A stretch of DNA of 64,000 nucleotides from JACRDG01 sp963760985 (lineage in GTDB: Bacteria; Desulfobacterota; Desulfomonilia; Desulfomonilales; Desulfomonilaceae): contig CAVXFM010000004.1 in the NCBI GenBank assembly GCA_963760985.1, positions 186,001 through 250,000 of the forward strand. Direction: 5' to 3'. Below are positions 26,214 to 35,613 of this stretch, piece by piece (position 1 is the first letter of the stretch; each line of letters opens with the position of its first letter). Below the pieces are notes generated by a model, which did no database searches, was not told the DNA's origin, and saw only the letters and a program-made list of their open reading frames with translations. Position numbers and translations under genes: made by a program.

Positions 26214-27679
26214 TGAGCGAGGAAAACCACTTCATCGCAAACCACTGGATCAAGGGGGTCGGCCCGGAATTTGTTTCCCGAGATCCCTCCACAGGTCAGA
26301 TCACGTGGACAGGGAGAACCGCGACGGAATCTGAAGTCAATGCGGCAATCGACGCGGCTACTGAGGCGTTCGGGCCGTGGTCGCGGCGGTCCCTGCCAGA
26401 TAGAATGCCGTACCTGGAGGCTTTCGGCCGACAGCTCGGGGCCCATCGGGCTGATCTGGCCGAGGCGATTTCCCGCGAAACGGGCAAGCCTCGCTGGGAA
26501 TCCTTGGCTGAAGTGGACCTCATGATCGCAAAGATCGGTGTTTCGTCAGCAGCTTATGCAGACCGCTGCCGAGTCGTGACCTTGGACATAGCGGACAAGC
26601 GAGCATTCACGCGTTTCAAAGGTCACGGTGTCATGGTGGTGTTCGGACCGTTCAACTTTCCCGGGCATCTTCCTAATGGTCATATCGTACCCGCGCTGCT
26701 CGCGGGCAACACCGTGGTGTTCAAACCCAGCAGGCAGGCTGCTCTGGTAGGATGGAAGATGCTGGAGCTGTGGGAATCCGCGGGAATCCCCGCGGGTGTG
26801 GTCAATATGGTACAAGGCGGCAGGCACACGGGAACCGCGTTGACCCGGAATCGTGGTGTACACGGTGTGTTGTTCACCGGGAGCGCTGCGGTGGGAAAAG
26901 CAATTCACCGCGCGCTCGCAGGTCGTCCTGAAACGATACTTGCCCTGGAAATGGGGGGCAACAATCCATTGGTCGTTCATGACGTGGCCGATCGGGAGGC
27001 TGCAGCGTACGTCACTGCGCTTTCTGCGTTCCTTACGTCAGGGCAACGCTGTACCTGCACGCGACGCCTCGTCGTGCCCCTGGGGCCGGCCGGCGATGAC
27101 TTTATCCACAGACTCATCCGGATCACGAACCACATACGCGTGGGTCTTTATACGGACGATCCGGAGCCGTTCATGGGTCCGGTCATTTCCGAAGAGACTG
27201 GGCAAAAGCTTCTCGCGGCACAGGCGGACTTGGCTGCGAAGGGGGGGCATACGCTCGTTGAGATGCGACCGTTGCGAGGCATCACGGCTCTGCTGTCCCC
27301 GGGCATTATCGATGTCACCGATGTGCCGGACCGCTCTGATGACGAGCTGTTCGGGCCGCTTCTCCAGCTCGTGCGGGTTCGGGATTTCGAGGAGGCGCTC
27401 CAGGAAGCCAATGATACCGCATATGGACTTGCTGCGGGCTTGTTGAGCGACAACCGGGACCTGTACGACGAGTTCTTCCTGAGGGTTCGCGCGGGGGTGA
27501 TCAACTGGAACCATCAGACCACGGGCGCGAGTGGCAAAATGCCTTTCGGGGGTGTGGGGTCCAGCGGCAATTACCGCCCCAGCGGTTCGTACGCGACAGA
27601 CTATTGCTCGTACCCGGTGGCATCCATCGAAGCCCCGCGTGTGGTCACCCCGCCAACGCTGCCGCCGGGGATTGCGTGA
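26213..27679 (+). CDS. astD: N-succinylglutamate 5-semialdehyde dehydrogenase
   Basis: 488 residues from ATG 26213, overlapping the astA stop. Aldehyde dehydrogenase motifs: VFGPFNFPGHLPNGHIVPAL, FKPSRQAA, FTGSAAVG, LEMGGNNPLVV with the catalytic Glu, and SGQRCTCTRRL with the nucleophile Cys. The pattern GPFNFPGHLPNGHI is characteristic of AstD. It oxidises N-succinylglutamate semialdehyde with NAD. A strong hairpin lies 36 bases after its stop. Confidence 0.95.
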   Translation: MSEENHFIANHWIKGVGPEFVSRDPSTGQITWTGRTATESEVNAAIDAATEAFGPWSRRSLPDRMPYLEAFGRQLGAHRADLAEAISRETGKPRWESLAEVDLMIAKIGVSSAAYADRCRVVTLDIADKRAFTRFKGHGVMVVFGPFNFPGHLPNGHIVPALLAGNTVVFKPSRQAALVGWKMLELWESAGIPAGVVNMVQGGRHTGTALTRNRGVHGVLFTGSAAVGKAIHRALAGRPETILALEMGGNNPLVVHDVADREAAAYVTALSAFLTSGQRCTCTRRLVVPLGPAGDDFIHRLIRITNHIRVGLYTDDPEPFMGPVISEETGQKLLAAQADLAAKGGHTLVEMRPLRGITALLSPGIIDVTDVPDRSDDELFGPLLQLVRVRDFEEALQEANDTAYGLAAGLLSDNRDLYDEFFLRVRAGVINWNHQTTGASGKMPFGGVGSSGNYRPSGSYATDYCSYPVASIEAPRVVTPPTLPPGIA

Positions 27680-27714
27680 TGCCGATGCTCTTTCAAACGA
27701 GTGACTCGCCCGGG

Positions 27715-27785
27715 CAGGCGGCATGCCTCTGAAGCCTAGTCAGGCGGTGCCGTTCGCAGCGAAAGAGGCATGCCGCCTGTTTTGT
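27715..27785 (+). terminator. long hairpin after astD
   Basis: A 16-bp perfect stem, CAGGCGGCATGCCTCT (27715-27730) with its complement at 27764-27779, a 33-base loop and a following TTTTG. It likely ends or attenuates the astCAD transcript before astB. Confidence 0.7.
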
Positions 27786-27883
27786 AGGTGCGGACACGCA
27801 TTGGTATGAGAAGCACGTGCGCCTTCATTTCCGCCGAAGGACAGGCAAATACGGATTCGCGTTCAAACAACTGAAATTATAGG

Positions 27884-27950
27884 GCTGGGGGTCTCATGAG
27901 CGAAGTGATCAGACGGCCTTGCGTCGTCCGTAGCGAATGAGATCCCCAGC
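27884..27950 (+). promoter_or_regulatory. second long hairpin, upstream of astB
   Basis: A 14-pair stem, 27884-27897 with 27937-27950 (one G-U pair), around a 39-base loop that itself contains GACG/CGTC. It ends 52 bases before the astB start. No T-run follows, so a leader or regulatory structure is more likely than a terminator. Its loop shares a TCAG-CGG...AGCGA pattern with the previous hairpin. Confidence 0.5.
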
Positions 27951-28002
27951 TTCAAGCCGCAACCAAGTGACAAATTTGAAAGCGAATCGGTATAACGGGA
28001 TA

Positions 28003-29359
28003 ATGACCACAGCCTTTGAGGTGAACTTCGACGGACTTGTCGGGCCCACGCATAATTACGCGGGATTGGCCTTTGGGAACATCGCATCCACTCGTCATGG
28101 TTTGACGAGGTCGAATCCGAGAGCCGCTTTTTTGGAAGGGCTCACCAAGATGAAGCTGCTCGCGGACTTGGGTGTGGCACAGGCCCTCTTGCCGCCGCAC
28201 GACCGGCCGGACCTGCACACCCTCCGACGCTTGGGCTTTCGTGGTAATGACGAACAGGTGTTGGTTTCTGCGGCAAAGGACGCGCCTTTGCTGTTCGCGT
28301 CTTGCTACAGCTCGTCGAGCATGTGGACAGCGAACGCGGCCACAGTGGCTCCGAGCGCAGACACGAGCGACGGTCGGGTTCACTTCACCGCAGCCAATTT
28401 GGTGAGCCAGGTTCACCGATCCATAGAGGCCCCGTTCACAAGCAGCGTCCTGCGAACCATATTCAATGAAGATCGGTTTTTCGCGCATCACGACCCGCTG
28501 CCGGGCGGATCGGCCATAGCGGACGAGGGAGCAGCGAATCACACCCGACTCTGCCGGAAGCACTCCGAGTCCGGCATCCAGGTGTTCGTGTACGGACGGG
28601 AAGGCCTCAACCCTGCCGAGCGCGGCCCGTCGACCTATCCCGCGCGGCAGACCAGAGAAGCCTCTGCCGCGATAGCTCGGCTGCATCGATTAGATCCGGA
28701 GGACACGCTCTTTTTCCGCCAAAATCCGGGGGCAATCGATCGAGGAGTGTTCCATAACGACGTGATCGCGGTAGGAAATGAAAAGGTATTTTTGTGTCAC
28801 ACGCTCGCGTTTTACGAGAGCAAGGCCGCTCTTGAAGAATTGAAGCACTTGTTCCTGCGGCAATGTGGCGAGGATCTTGTGATCATCGAGGCGGACGAGA
28901 AGGAAGTGCCCGTTTCCGAGGCAGTAGACACGTATTTGTTCAACAGCCAGCTCGTGACGCTCCCGAACGGTTCTCTGTGTCTGATCGCTCCCGCGGAATG
29001 TGCGGAGAATCGTCACACGGAGCGGTTTCTCGAAAAGATCATCGCGGACGACAACCCGGTGAGCACACTACAATATGTGGACGTGCGTCAGAGTATGAAA
29101 AACGGTGGCGGCCCCGCATGCCTGCGGCTGCGTGTGGTGTTGACCGACGAAGAATGCGCAGCAACCCATCAGGGCGTGTTCCTTACCCAAGACCTGTACA
29201 GGTACGCTGGCAAATTGGGGTGAACGCCACTTCCGGGACGACTTGCACGTCAACGACATGGTCGATCCGCATCTTGTCGACGAGAGTCGCACCGCTTTGG
29301 ACGAGCTGACCGGGATTTTGGGACTCGGGTCTCTGTACCCATTCCAGAAAATCGAGTAA
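28003..29359 (+). CDS. astB: N-succinylarginine dihydrolase (frameshifted near 29202)
   Basis: 451 residues once the extra base at GTAC 29202-29205 is removed; the first frame otherwise stops 10 codons later at 29223. The N-terminus VNFDGLVGPTHNYAGL, ARFFR-type and NAATVAPSADTSDGRVHFT segments, and the late FHNDVIAVGN and GGGPACLRLRV are AstB signatures (amidinotransferase fold; catalytic Cys, His and Glu). The restored tail NWGERHFRDDLHVNDM matches the family C-terminus. It turns succinylarginine into succinylornithine, 2 NH3 and CO2. It is separated from astD by about 320 bases with two hairpins. Confidence 0.92.
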
Positions 29360-29428
29360 TGTTTGACTCTCCGAACAAAAAGACTTATGCTTGAAAGGTT
29401 GCAAATTGGCCATGGTGGAGATGACGAG

Positions 29429-29767
29429 ATGAAGTTCTGGCGATTGCCCTTGGATGCTGAAGCCCACTCCATACCCGTGGGCACGGTCAAGATCATTGAG
29501 GCCAGGTGCAAGGGATGCGGATTCTGTATCGAGTTTTGTCCCAATGCCTGCCTCAAGGAAAGCAAACGGTTCAACGCCAAGGGGTATCATCCACCGGAGC
29601 TGGTGTTCCACGCGGAAGATTGCGTAAACTGTGGTCTTTGCACGCTCATCTGTCCCGAATTCGCCGTTTTTACCGAACTGCAGGAACCGAAAAAAATTAC
29701 CGAGGAAGACATCCGGAAGGTCACCACTCGCTACTCCCGGAAGGACCAAAGATCGCTGAAGCGCTAA
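29429..29767 (+). CDS. korD: 2-oxoacid:ferredoxin oxidoreductase, delta (ferredoxin) subunit
   Basis: 112 residues from ATG 29429 (GGAG upstream); an in-frame ATG at 29387 would add 14. Two 4Fe-4S motifs are visible: CKGCGFCIEFCP (about 28-39) and CVNCGLCTLICPE (about 69-81). It is the electron-accepting small subunit, first in a korD-A-B-C order, 148 bases before korA. Confidence 0.9.
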   Translation: MKFWRLPLDAEAHSIPVGTVKIIEARCKGCGFCIEFCPNACLKESKRFNAKGYHPPELVFHAEDCVNCGLCTLICPEFAVFTELQEPKKITEEDIRKVTTRYSRKDQRSLKR

Positions 29768-29915
29768 GTGATCGCGGCGGACACGGACTTTTCTCCTGTG
29801 TCCTCGTCACCGAGGTCCACACCGTGGGCTGAACAGCGCTCACAGCCGGTTGACCGAGAGACGATTACCGTCATTGCCCGACCCGGTTGATAATCCACCT
29901 CTTCAGGACTGTTGT

Positions 29916-31064
29916 ATGACCGAAAAAGACGTTCTCACCGGAGAGCACTTCATTCACGGCGACGCGGCTTGCGCCGAAGGAGGCCTAGCTGCCGGCTGCC
30001 GTTTTTTCGCGGGATATCCCATCACCCCAGCGACCGAAGTAGCCGAGCGCATGAGTCGCCGTTTGCCGCAGGTCGGTGGTGTCTACGTCCAGATGGAGGA
30101 CGAAATCGCGTCCATGGCTGCCATTCTGGGAGCTTCGTGGGGCGGAATGAAGTCGATGACGTCCACGTCAGGACCGGGTTTTTCGCTGATGATGGAAAAC
30201 ATAGGCCTCGGCATGATGACCGAGACTCCTTGTGTGGTGGTGAATGTCCAGCGTGCCGGACCCTCCACGGGACTGCCCACTCTGGTCGGCCAAGCGGATG
30301 TGATGCAGGCCCGCTGGGGTTCCCACGGAGACTACGGGTGCATCGCGCTGGCGCCGCAATCCCCTCAGGAGTGTTTTGACCTCACCATCGAAGCGTTTAA
30401 CCTTGCCGAGACCTATCGCCAGCCGGTTTTCGTGATGTCTGACGAAGTCGTGGGCCATACCACGGAAAAAGTGGTGATTCCTCGGCGAGAGGACATAAAA
30501 ACCGTCGACCGCGTCAAGCCCCGACTGTCGCGGAAGGATTATCTGCCTTTTGACAGCGCGGGGCCCCTTCCTGCGCCGATGGCCGTGGCCGGCGACGGGT
30601 ACCACGTGCACGTCACCGGACTCACGCATGACGAGCGTGGGTACCCGGTCATCACCGACGTGGTTCAGGAGCGGAACGTTCGCCATATTGTCGACAAAAT
30701 CAAGAATAACGCGGCCAAGATCATCCGGTTGGAACTGGTCGGCCTGGACGACGCGGAAGTGGTGGTCGTTGCATACGGCTGTTCCGCTCGGGTGGCTCGC
30801 CAGGCGGTGGAAAACTCGCGGGCACACGGGCGCAAGGTCGGTCTGTTACGTCTCATCACCATATGGCCGTTCCCCTCCAACCTGATCCGTGAACTGGCAA
30901 AACGAGTGAAGGCATTTGTGGTTCCTGAGATCAATTACGGTCAGATGGCGTATGAGGTGGAACGGACAGCCCAAGGCAACGCGGAAGTTGTCTTGATGGC
31001 CCTCATGGGCGGGTCCATGCACACACCCGAAGAGATCGAGGACACGATCGGCGAATATTTTTGA
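29916..31064 (+). CDS. korA: 2-oxoacid:ferredoxin oxidoreductase, alpha subunit
   Basis: 382 residues from ATG 29916 (AGGA eight bases upstream). It has the pyrimidine-binding and CoA domains of KorA/OorA: GDAACAEGGLAAGCRFFAGYPITPATE, then MEDEIASMAAILGASWGG, TSTSGPGFSLMMENIG and the late RRWPFPSNLIREL-like region. YPITPATE favours 2-oxoglutarate:ferredoxin oxidoreductase (or a related branched/aryl 2-oxoacid enzyme) over single-chain pyruvate enzymes. It acts with korB (TPP subunit), korC and korD. Confidence 0.92.
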   Translation: MTEKDVLTGEHFIHGDAACAEGGLAAGCRFFAGYPITPATEVAERMSRRLPQVGGVYVQMEDEIASMAAILGASWGGMKSMTSTSGPGFSLMMENIGLGMMTETPCVVVNVQRAGPSTGLPTLVGQADVMQARWGSHGDYGCIALAPQSPQECFDLTIEAFNLAETYRQPVFVMSDEVVGHTTEKVVIPRREDIKTVDRVKPRLSRKDYLPFDSAGPLPAPMAVAGDGYHVHVTGLTHDERGYPVITDVVQERNVRHIVDKIKNNAAKIIRLELVGLDDAEVVVVAYGCSARVARQAVENSRAHGRKVGLLRLITIWPFPSNLIRELAKRVKAFVVPEINYGQMAYEVERTAQGNAEVVLMALMGGSMHTPEEIEDTIGEYF

Positions 31065-31125
31065 TCAGCAGCTATGATCCGCCATGTTGCTTCCCACGCG
31101 TCAGTAACGGTTTATCGGAGCACCT

Positions 31126-32049
31126 ATGAAAGTACGATTGAGAGACTTACAACCGTTCAACAAAGAGGCTGAAGAAAGAGCGATCGAACAGGGACACGGT
31201 CTGCATCCTGACGACAAGTACCTCAAGCCGGGAAGAATTCCGCATATCTGGTGTCCAGGTTGCGGTCTGGGAGTGGTTCTCACCTGTTTTATCGGAGCCA
31301 TGCGACTCAAGAACATCCCGGTGGACAAGGCTGCGGTGGTTTCCGGCATCGGTTGCTCAGGCCGTGTGGCCGGATACCTGGACATGGACACCTATCATAC
31401 CACTCACGGTCGGGGCATCCCCTTTGCTACGGGTCTTGCGCTTGCGAGGCCGGACTTGCAGGTGGCGGTCTTTTCAGGTGACGGCGATCTGTTTGCCATC
31501 GGCGGCAACCACATGATTCACGCGGCCAGACGCAATGTCAATCTCAAGGTCATCTGTGTAAACAACTTCAATTACGGCATGACCGGTGGCCAGGCAGGAC
31601 CGACCACGCCGTTGGAAGCACGGACGTCCACCACGCCACTGGGGAATGCAGAACCGGGATTTAATTTGCCGCATCTCGCGCACGCGTCCGGAGCCATTTA
31701 CGTGGCCCGGTGGACCACGTTTCATCCCAGACAGCTCGTTCATTCCATGGGCGAGGCCTTTGACAAGAAGGGGTTCACCTTCATCGAAGTGATCGCGCCC
31801 TGCCCTACCGGTTACGGCAGACCCAACAAGTTGGGCACCGGGTTGGAAGAGATGCGTTACTACCGGGATATGTCCGAGGAGCGTAACGGCGCAGACCCCA
31901 GCGAGGCGGAAATTGTCCTCAGAGGCAAAATACTCGTGGGCACCTTTGTGAACAAGGAACGACCTGATTTTATGGAGAACTACAAGACCAAGGTCATCGC
32001 GCGAGCCCAGGCAAAAGGCAAAGGGAAGGAGAAAGGCAGGGCGGCATGA
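31126..32049 (+). CDS. korB: 2-oxoacid:ferredoxin oxidoreductase, beta (TPP) subunit
   Basis: 307 residues. The TPP-binding beta subunit: HIWCPGCGLG near the N-terminus, SGIGCSGR, HTTHGRGIPFATGLALARPDL, FSGDGDLFAIGGNH (GDG motif) and NNFNYGMTGGQAGPTTP. The Lys/Arg-rich tail is unusual but short. Its stop overlaps the korC start (ATGA), so the two are coupled. Confidence 0.95.
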   Translation: MKVRLRDLQPFNKEAEERAIEQGHGLHPDDKYLKPGRIPHIWCPGCGLGVVLTCFIGAMRLKNIPVDKAAVVSGIGCSGRVAGYLDMDTYHTTHGRGIPFATGLALARPDLQVAVFSGDGDLFAIGGNHMIHAARRNVNLKVICVNNFNYGMTGGQAGPTTPLEARTSTTPLGNAEPGFNLPHLAHASGAIYVARWTTFHPRQLVHSMGEAFDKKGFTFIEVIAPCPTGYGRPNKLGTGLEEMRYYRDMSEERNGADPSEAEIVLRGKILVGTFVNKERPDFMENYKTKVIARAQAKGKGKEKGRAA

Positions 32050-32613
32050 GCGAGAAACTTGAGGTCAGAATGGCCGGATTCGGAGGACAGGGCATTGTCC
32101 TGGCCGGTCACATCCTGGGAAAGGCCGCGTCCCTGTTTGAAAGAAAAGAACGCGGTGTTCACGCAGAGTTACGGTCCTGAAGCGCGAGGAGGATCATGCA
32201 GCGCGGACGTGGTCATTTCCGAAGACCCGATCCACTATCCCAAAGTGGGCCGCCCGACCGTGCTGGTGGTGATGAGCCAGGGCGCATGGACCACATACGG
32301 AGCCTTCATCCGACCCAATAGCATACTCATCCTCGACGAGGACCTCGTCACCTTGAGCGAAGCTCCGGAAGCAGTGACAATATACCGTGTTCCTTCCACA
32401 CGGCTCGCGGAACAAATGGGCAAGAAAATCGTCGCGAACATTGTCATGCTCGGAGCTGTCACTGCACTTGCAGGAGTGGTGACTTACGAGTCGATGAAAA
32501 ACGCGGTACTGTCTTCCATTCCCAAAGGGACCGAGGAACTCAACATATCCGCGTTCGACAAAGGCTATACGTACGGACAGGACCTCCTCCAGCAAATAAG
32601 CGGAAATTCCTGA
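32046..32613 (+). CDS. korC: 2-oxoacid:ferredoxin oxidoreductase, gamma subunit (frameshifted near 32146)
   Basis: 188 residues if one base is removed in the AAGAAAAGAA stretch at 32141-32150. The first frame (ATG 32046) reads MAGFGGQGIVLAGHILGKAA, the classic gamma start. The second frame continues with FTQSYGPEARGGSCSADVVIS and ends normally. Without the shift the product would stop after 44 residues. It completes the four-subunit enzyme and sits directly before hdrA. Confidence 0.9.
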
Positions 32614-32660
32614 GAGCGGCATGTGCCGAATTGCCCTGCATACGGGAGGAAACAGCCCAA

Positions 32661-35111
32661 TTGAAAGAGAAAAGCGAAAAAGAGGAACTGCAGCCTGATC
32701 CCGGCGATCTGCGGATCGGGGTCTATGTGTGTCATTGCGGGAAGAATATCGGAGGAACGGTCGACTGTGTAGACGTGGCGGACTTCGCACGAGCCCTGCC
32801 TGGAGTGGCACTGGCAAAGGACTCGCTCTATACTTGTTCCGAGCCCGGTCAGGAGCAGATCAAGGCGGATATCCGAGAGCATAAACTCAACCGTGTGGTG
32901 GTTGCCTCGTGCACGCCTCGCCTCCACGAGCCCACTTTTCGGGCCGCGTGCGAAGCCGGGGGCTTGAACCCGTATCTTCTGGAAATGGCCAACATTCGTG
33001 AGCACTGCTCCTGGGTGCATCTTCACGACAAAGAAGCCGCGACCGAAAAAGCAAAGGATCTCGTCCAAATGGCGGTAAGCAGGGCTTCATGCCTGAAACC
33101 GCAGTTTGAGCTAACCGTGCCGGTCACCCGCAAGGCTCTGGTGATCGGTGGAGGAGTTGCAGGCATTCAGGCAGCGCTGGACCTGGCGGACGCGGGATAC
33201 CAGGTGTATCTGGTGGAACGGAGCGGCAGTATCGGCGGTCGCATGGCGCAGTTGGATAAGACCTTTCCGACCATGGATTGCTCGATATGCATCCTCGCAC
33301 CGAAGATGAGTGAAGTGGGACGTCATCCGAATATTGAGCTGTTCACGCTTTCCGAGGTCAAGGGGGTTCAGGGCCATATCGGCAATTTCAAGGTCGAGAT
33401 CCTCAAAAGGGCGCGTTACGTCACCAAAGAGTGCACTGCCTGTGGTGATTGCGTCCAGGCATGTCCGCAATTGGCACCGGATGAGTTCAATGCCGGCCTT
33501 TCCATCCGCAGGGCGATTTACATTCCTTTTGCCCAGTCGGTTCCTTCCACGTTTCTCATAGACATGCATCAATGCCTGAACAATCCGGGCATTGTCGCGT
33601 GCGACCGCTGTTTTCAGGCATGTTCGCACAAGTGCATCGATTACTCCCAGACGGACCAAACGATCGAGATCGACGTGGGCACCATCGTCGTGGCCACCGG
33701 TGTGGACGTGTACGATCCGACCGCGCTCACCGAACTGGGATACGGTCGCTTCCCCAATGTGATTACCACGTTGGAGTTCGAGCGTCTCATCAACGCGGGC
33801 GGGCCGTCATCAGGGGAACTGATCAGGCCTTCGGATCGAAGGCGCCCTTTGAAAGTGGCTTTTCTCCAGTGTATCGGTTCCCGCAGCAAACGTAGCAACC
33901 CGTATTGCAGCAATGTGTGCTGTATGAACACGGTCAAGGACGCGCTCCTGATAAAAGAGCACTGGCCAGACACGGAGATTTACGTCTTCTACATTGACAT
34001 TCGTGCTTTCGGAAAGGGTTTTGAGGATCTTTTCCGCAGGGCAAGACGGGAAGGCGTGGTCTTTGTCCGAGGCATCCCCGGAGAGATCATCGAAGACATC
34101 AATACCGGCGATGTCACGTTGCTCGGTGAGAACACCCTGCTGGGCGCTCGGTATCGGTACAGGATGGATATGGTGATCTTGTCCGTAGGAATCCGGCCTC
34201 GTCAGGATGCGGACGTAATCCAGCGTCTGCTCAACCTCTCCACCGATACGGACGGCTTCTACATGGAGGCCCACCCCAAGCTCAGGCCGGTGGACACCAC
34301 CACGGGCGGAGTATTCCTTGCCGGCGCGGCTGAGGGCCCAAAGGACATCAAGGACTCGGTGACTCAAGCATCAGCGGCTGCATCCCGCGCCAACATCCTC
34401 ATGAGCCGGGGTGAAGTGAAAGTGCCCGCGGTTACTGCGCGCATCGATCCGGACAAGTGCGCTGCGTGCGGCCTGTGTGCCAAAGTATGTCCGTATCGCG
34501 CGATCGAGGGCAGCAAGGAACAAGGGTTTTACCGGGTGATCGAGGCTGCCTGTCAGGGATGCGGGGCTTGTGTGCCTGAGTGCCGATTCGGTGCGATCGA
34601 TCAGAACCATTTCACTGAAGAGCAGATCGTGAGTCAGCTCGACAGCATTCTGGCCAATAATCCTCATGAGAAGATCGTGGCCTTTGCGTGCAACTGGTGT
34701 TCGTACACGGGCGCGGATTTTGCGGGCGTCTCTCGTTTGCAGTACCCTCACCAGGTGCGCATCATTCGGACCATGTGTTCCGCGCGGGTGTCACCGAAAT
34801 GGATCGAGAGGGCCTTTCTCAAGGGAGCAGGTGCGGTACTGGTTTCAGGATGCCATCCGGCCGACTGCCATTACAACAACGCAAACCAGCATACCGCACG
34901 AAGGGTTGAAAAATTCTGGAAGCGCATGGAGAAGATCGGTATCAACAAAGATCGCCTCAGACTTGCCTGGGTGTCTGCGGCAGAGGGAGCGCAGTTCGCC
35001 CGCGTGATTCAGGAGATAGAAGCGGGGCTCGAGAAACTGACTCCCAAGCAGATTGAGCAGGATGCGGAAAGGCTCTTAAAAGCCTTGACCAAGAAGAGTG
35101 AGGCCACATGA
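32661..35111 (+). CDS. hdrA: heterodisulfide reductase subunit A fused to MvhD-like domain
   Basis: 816 residues from TTG 32661, chosen because GGGAGGA precedes it; a TTG at 32631 lacks one. The N-terminal region contains VYVCHCGKNIGG and ASCTPRLHEPTF. The FAD domain starts at VIGGGVAGIQAALDLADAGYQVYLVE (about 165), with 4Fe-4S clusters at CTACGDCVQACP, CAACGLCAKVCP and CQGCGACVPEC. The last 130 residues (FACNWCSYTGADFAG, TMCSARVSPKWI, GCHPADCHY) are the MvhD/FrhD 2Fe-2S domain fused in frame. HdrA is the flavin bifurcation subunit; the MvhD part normally links Hdr to a hydrogenase or formate dehydrogenase, absent here. Its stop overlaps hdrC (ATGA). Confidence 0.95.
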   Translation: MKEKSEKEELQPDPGDLRIGVYVCHCGKNIGGTVDCVDVADFARALPGVALAKDSLYTCSEPGQEQIKADIREHKLNRVVVASCTPRLHEPTFRAACEAGGLNPYLLEMANIREHCSWVHLHDKEAATEKAKDLVQMAVSRASCLKPQFELTVPVTRKALVIGGGVAGIQAALDLADAGYQVYLVERSGSIGGRMAQLDKTFPTMDCSICILAPKMSEVGRHPNIELFTLSEVKGVQGHIGNFKVEILKRARYVTKECTACGDCVQACPQLAPDEFNAGLSIRRAIYIPFAQSVPSTFLIDMHQCLNNPGIVACDRCFQACSHKCIDYSQTDQTIEIDVGTIVVATGVDVYDPTALTELGYGRFPNVITTLEFERLINAGGPSSGELIRPSDRRRPLKVAFLQCIGSRSKRSNPYCSNVCCMNTVKDALLIKEHWPDTEIYVFYIDIRAFGKGFEDLFRRARREGVVFVRGIPGEIIEDINTGDVTLLGENTLLGARYRYRMDMVILSVGIRPRQDADVIQRLLNLSTDTDGFYMEAHPKLRPVDTTTGGVFLAGAAEGPKDIKDSVTQASAAASRANILMSRGEVKVPAVTARIDPDKCAACGLCAKVCPYRAIEGSKEQGFYRVIEAACQGCGACVPECRFGAIDQNHFTEEQIVSQLDSILANNPHEKIVAFACNWCSYTGADFAGVSRLQYPHQVRIIRTMCSARVSPKWIERAFLKGAGAVLVSGCHPADCHYNNANQHTARRVEKFWKRMEKIGINKDRLRLAWVSAAEGAQFARVIQEIEAGLEKLTPKQIEQDAERLLKALTKKSEAT

Positions 35112-35572
35112 CCGTCATAAAGCTTTGGAAGTTCTTTGCGAGAGAAGACCTGTACGAATGTTATCAATGCGCCCGTTGCACGGGATCATGCCCGGCCATG
35201 GAGGTGGGGCCCGCGATCGGGCCGAGGGAAACGATTCTCAAGTGCCTCAACCTGGGCCACGAGCAGGTGGTTCAGGACGAGAGATTGTGGCTGTGCTGTA
35301 CGTGCAATGTGTGTCAGGACCGCTGTCCGCAGAAGATCCCCATCTCGGATCTGCTGGTGGCTTTGCGCAATTCCGCGGCGCGGCGGGGAAACATACCGGG
35401 CAAGCTCCTCATGGCCACTGAGCTTTTGGCAAAGACGGGCCGCTCCATGATCGTCCACCAACTGGACGAGATGAGGGCTCATCACGGATTGAAGCCGCTT
35501 CCGGCTCTGCCTGTGGACGAGGTCCGCGCTATCCTGAAGAAGACAGGCCTGCACGAAATCGTGGAAGTCTGA
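35108..35572 (+). CDS. hdrC: heterodisulfide reductase subunit C
   Basis: 154 residues. It has two 4Fe-4S motifs, CYQCARCTGSCPA (about 18-30) and CCTCNVCQDRCPQ (about 63-75), joined by helices, as in HdrC. It relays electrons between HdrA and HdrB. It overlaps hdrA by four bases and is followed by hdrB after 41 bases. Confidence 0.94.
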   Translation: MTVIKLWKFFAREDLYECYQCARCTGSCPAMEVGPAIGPRETILKCLNLGHEQVVQDERLWLCCTCNVCQDRCPQKIPISDLLVALRNSAARRGNIPGKLLMATELLAKTGRSMIVHQLDEMRAHHGLKPLPALPVDEVRAILKKTGLHEIVEV

Positions 35573-35613
35573 GAGGCCTTACATGAAACGATGCTACATG
35601 TGAAAAGGTTGCC

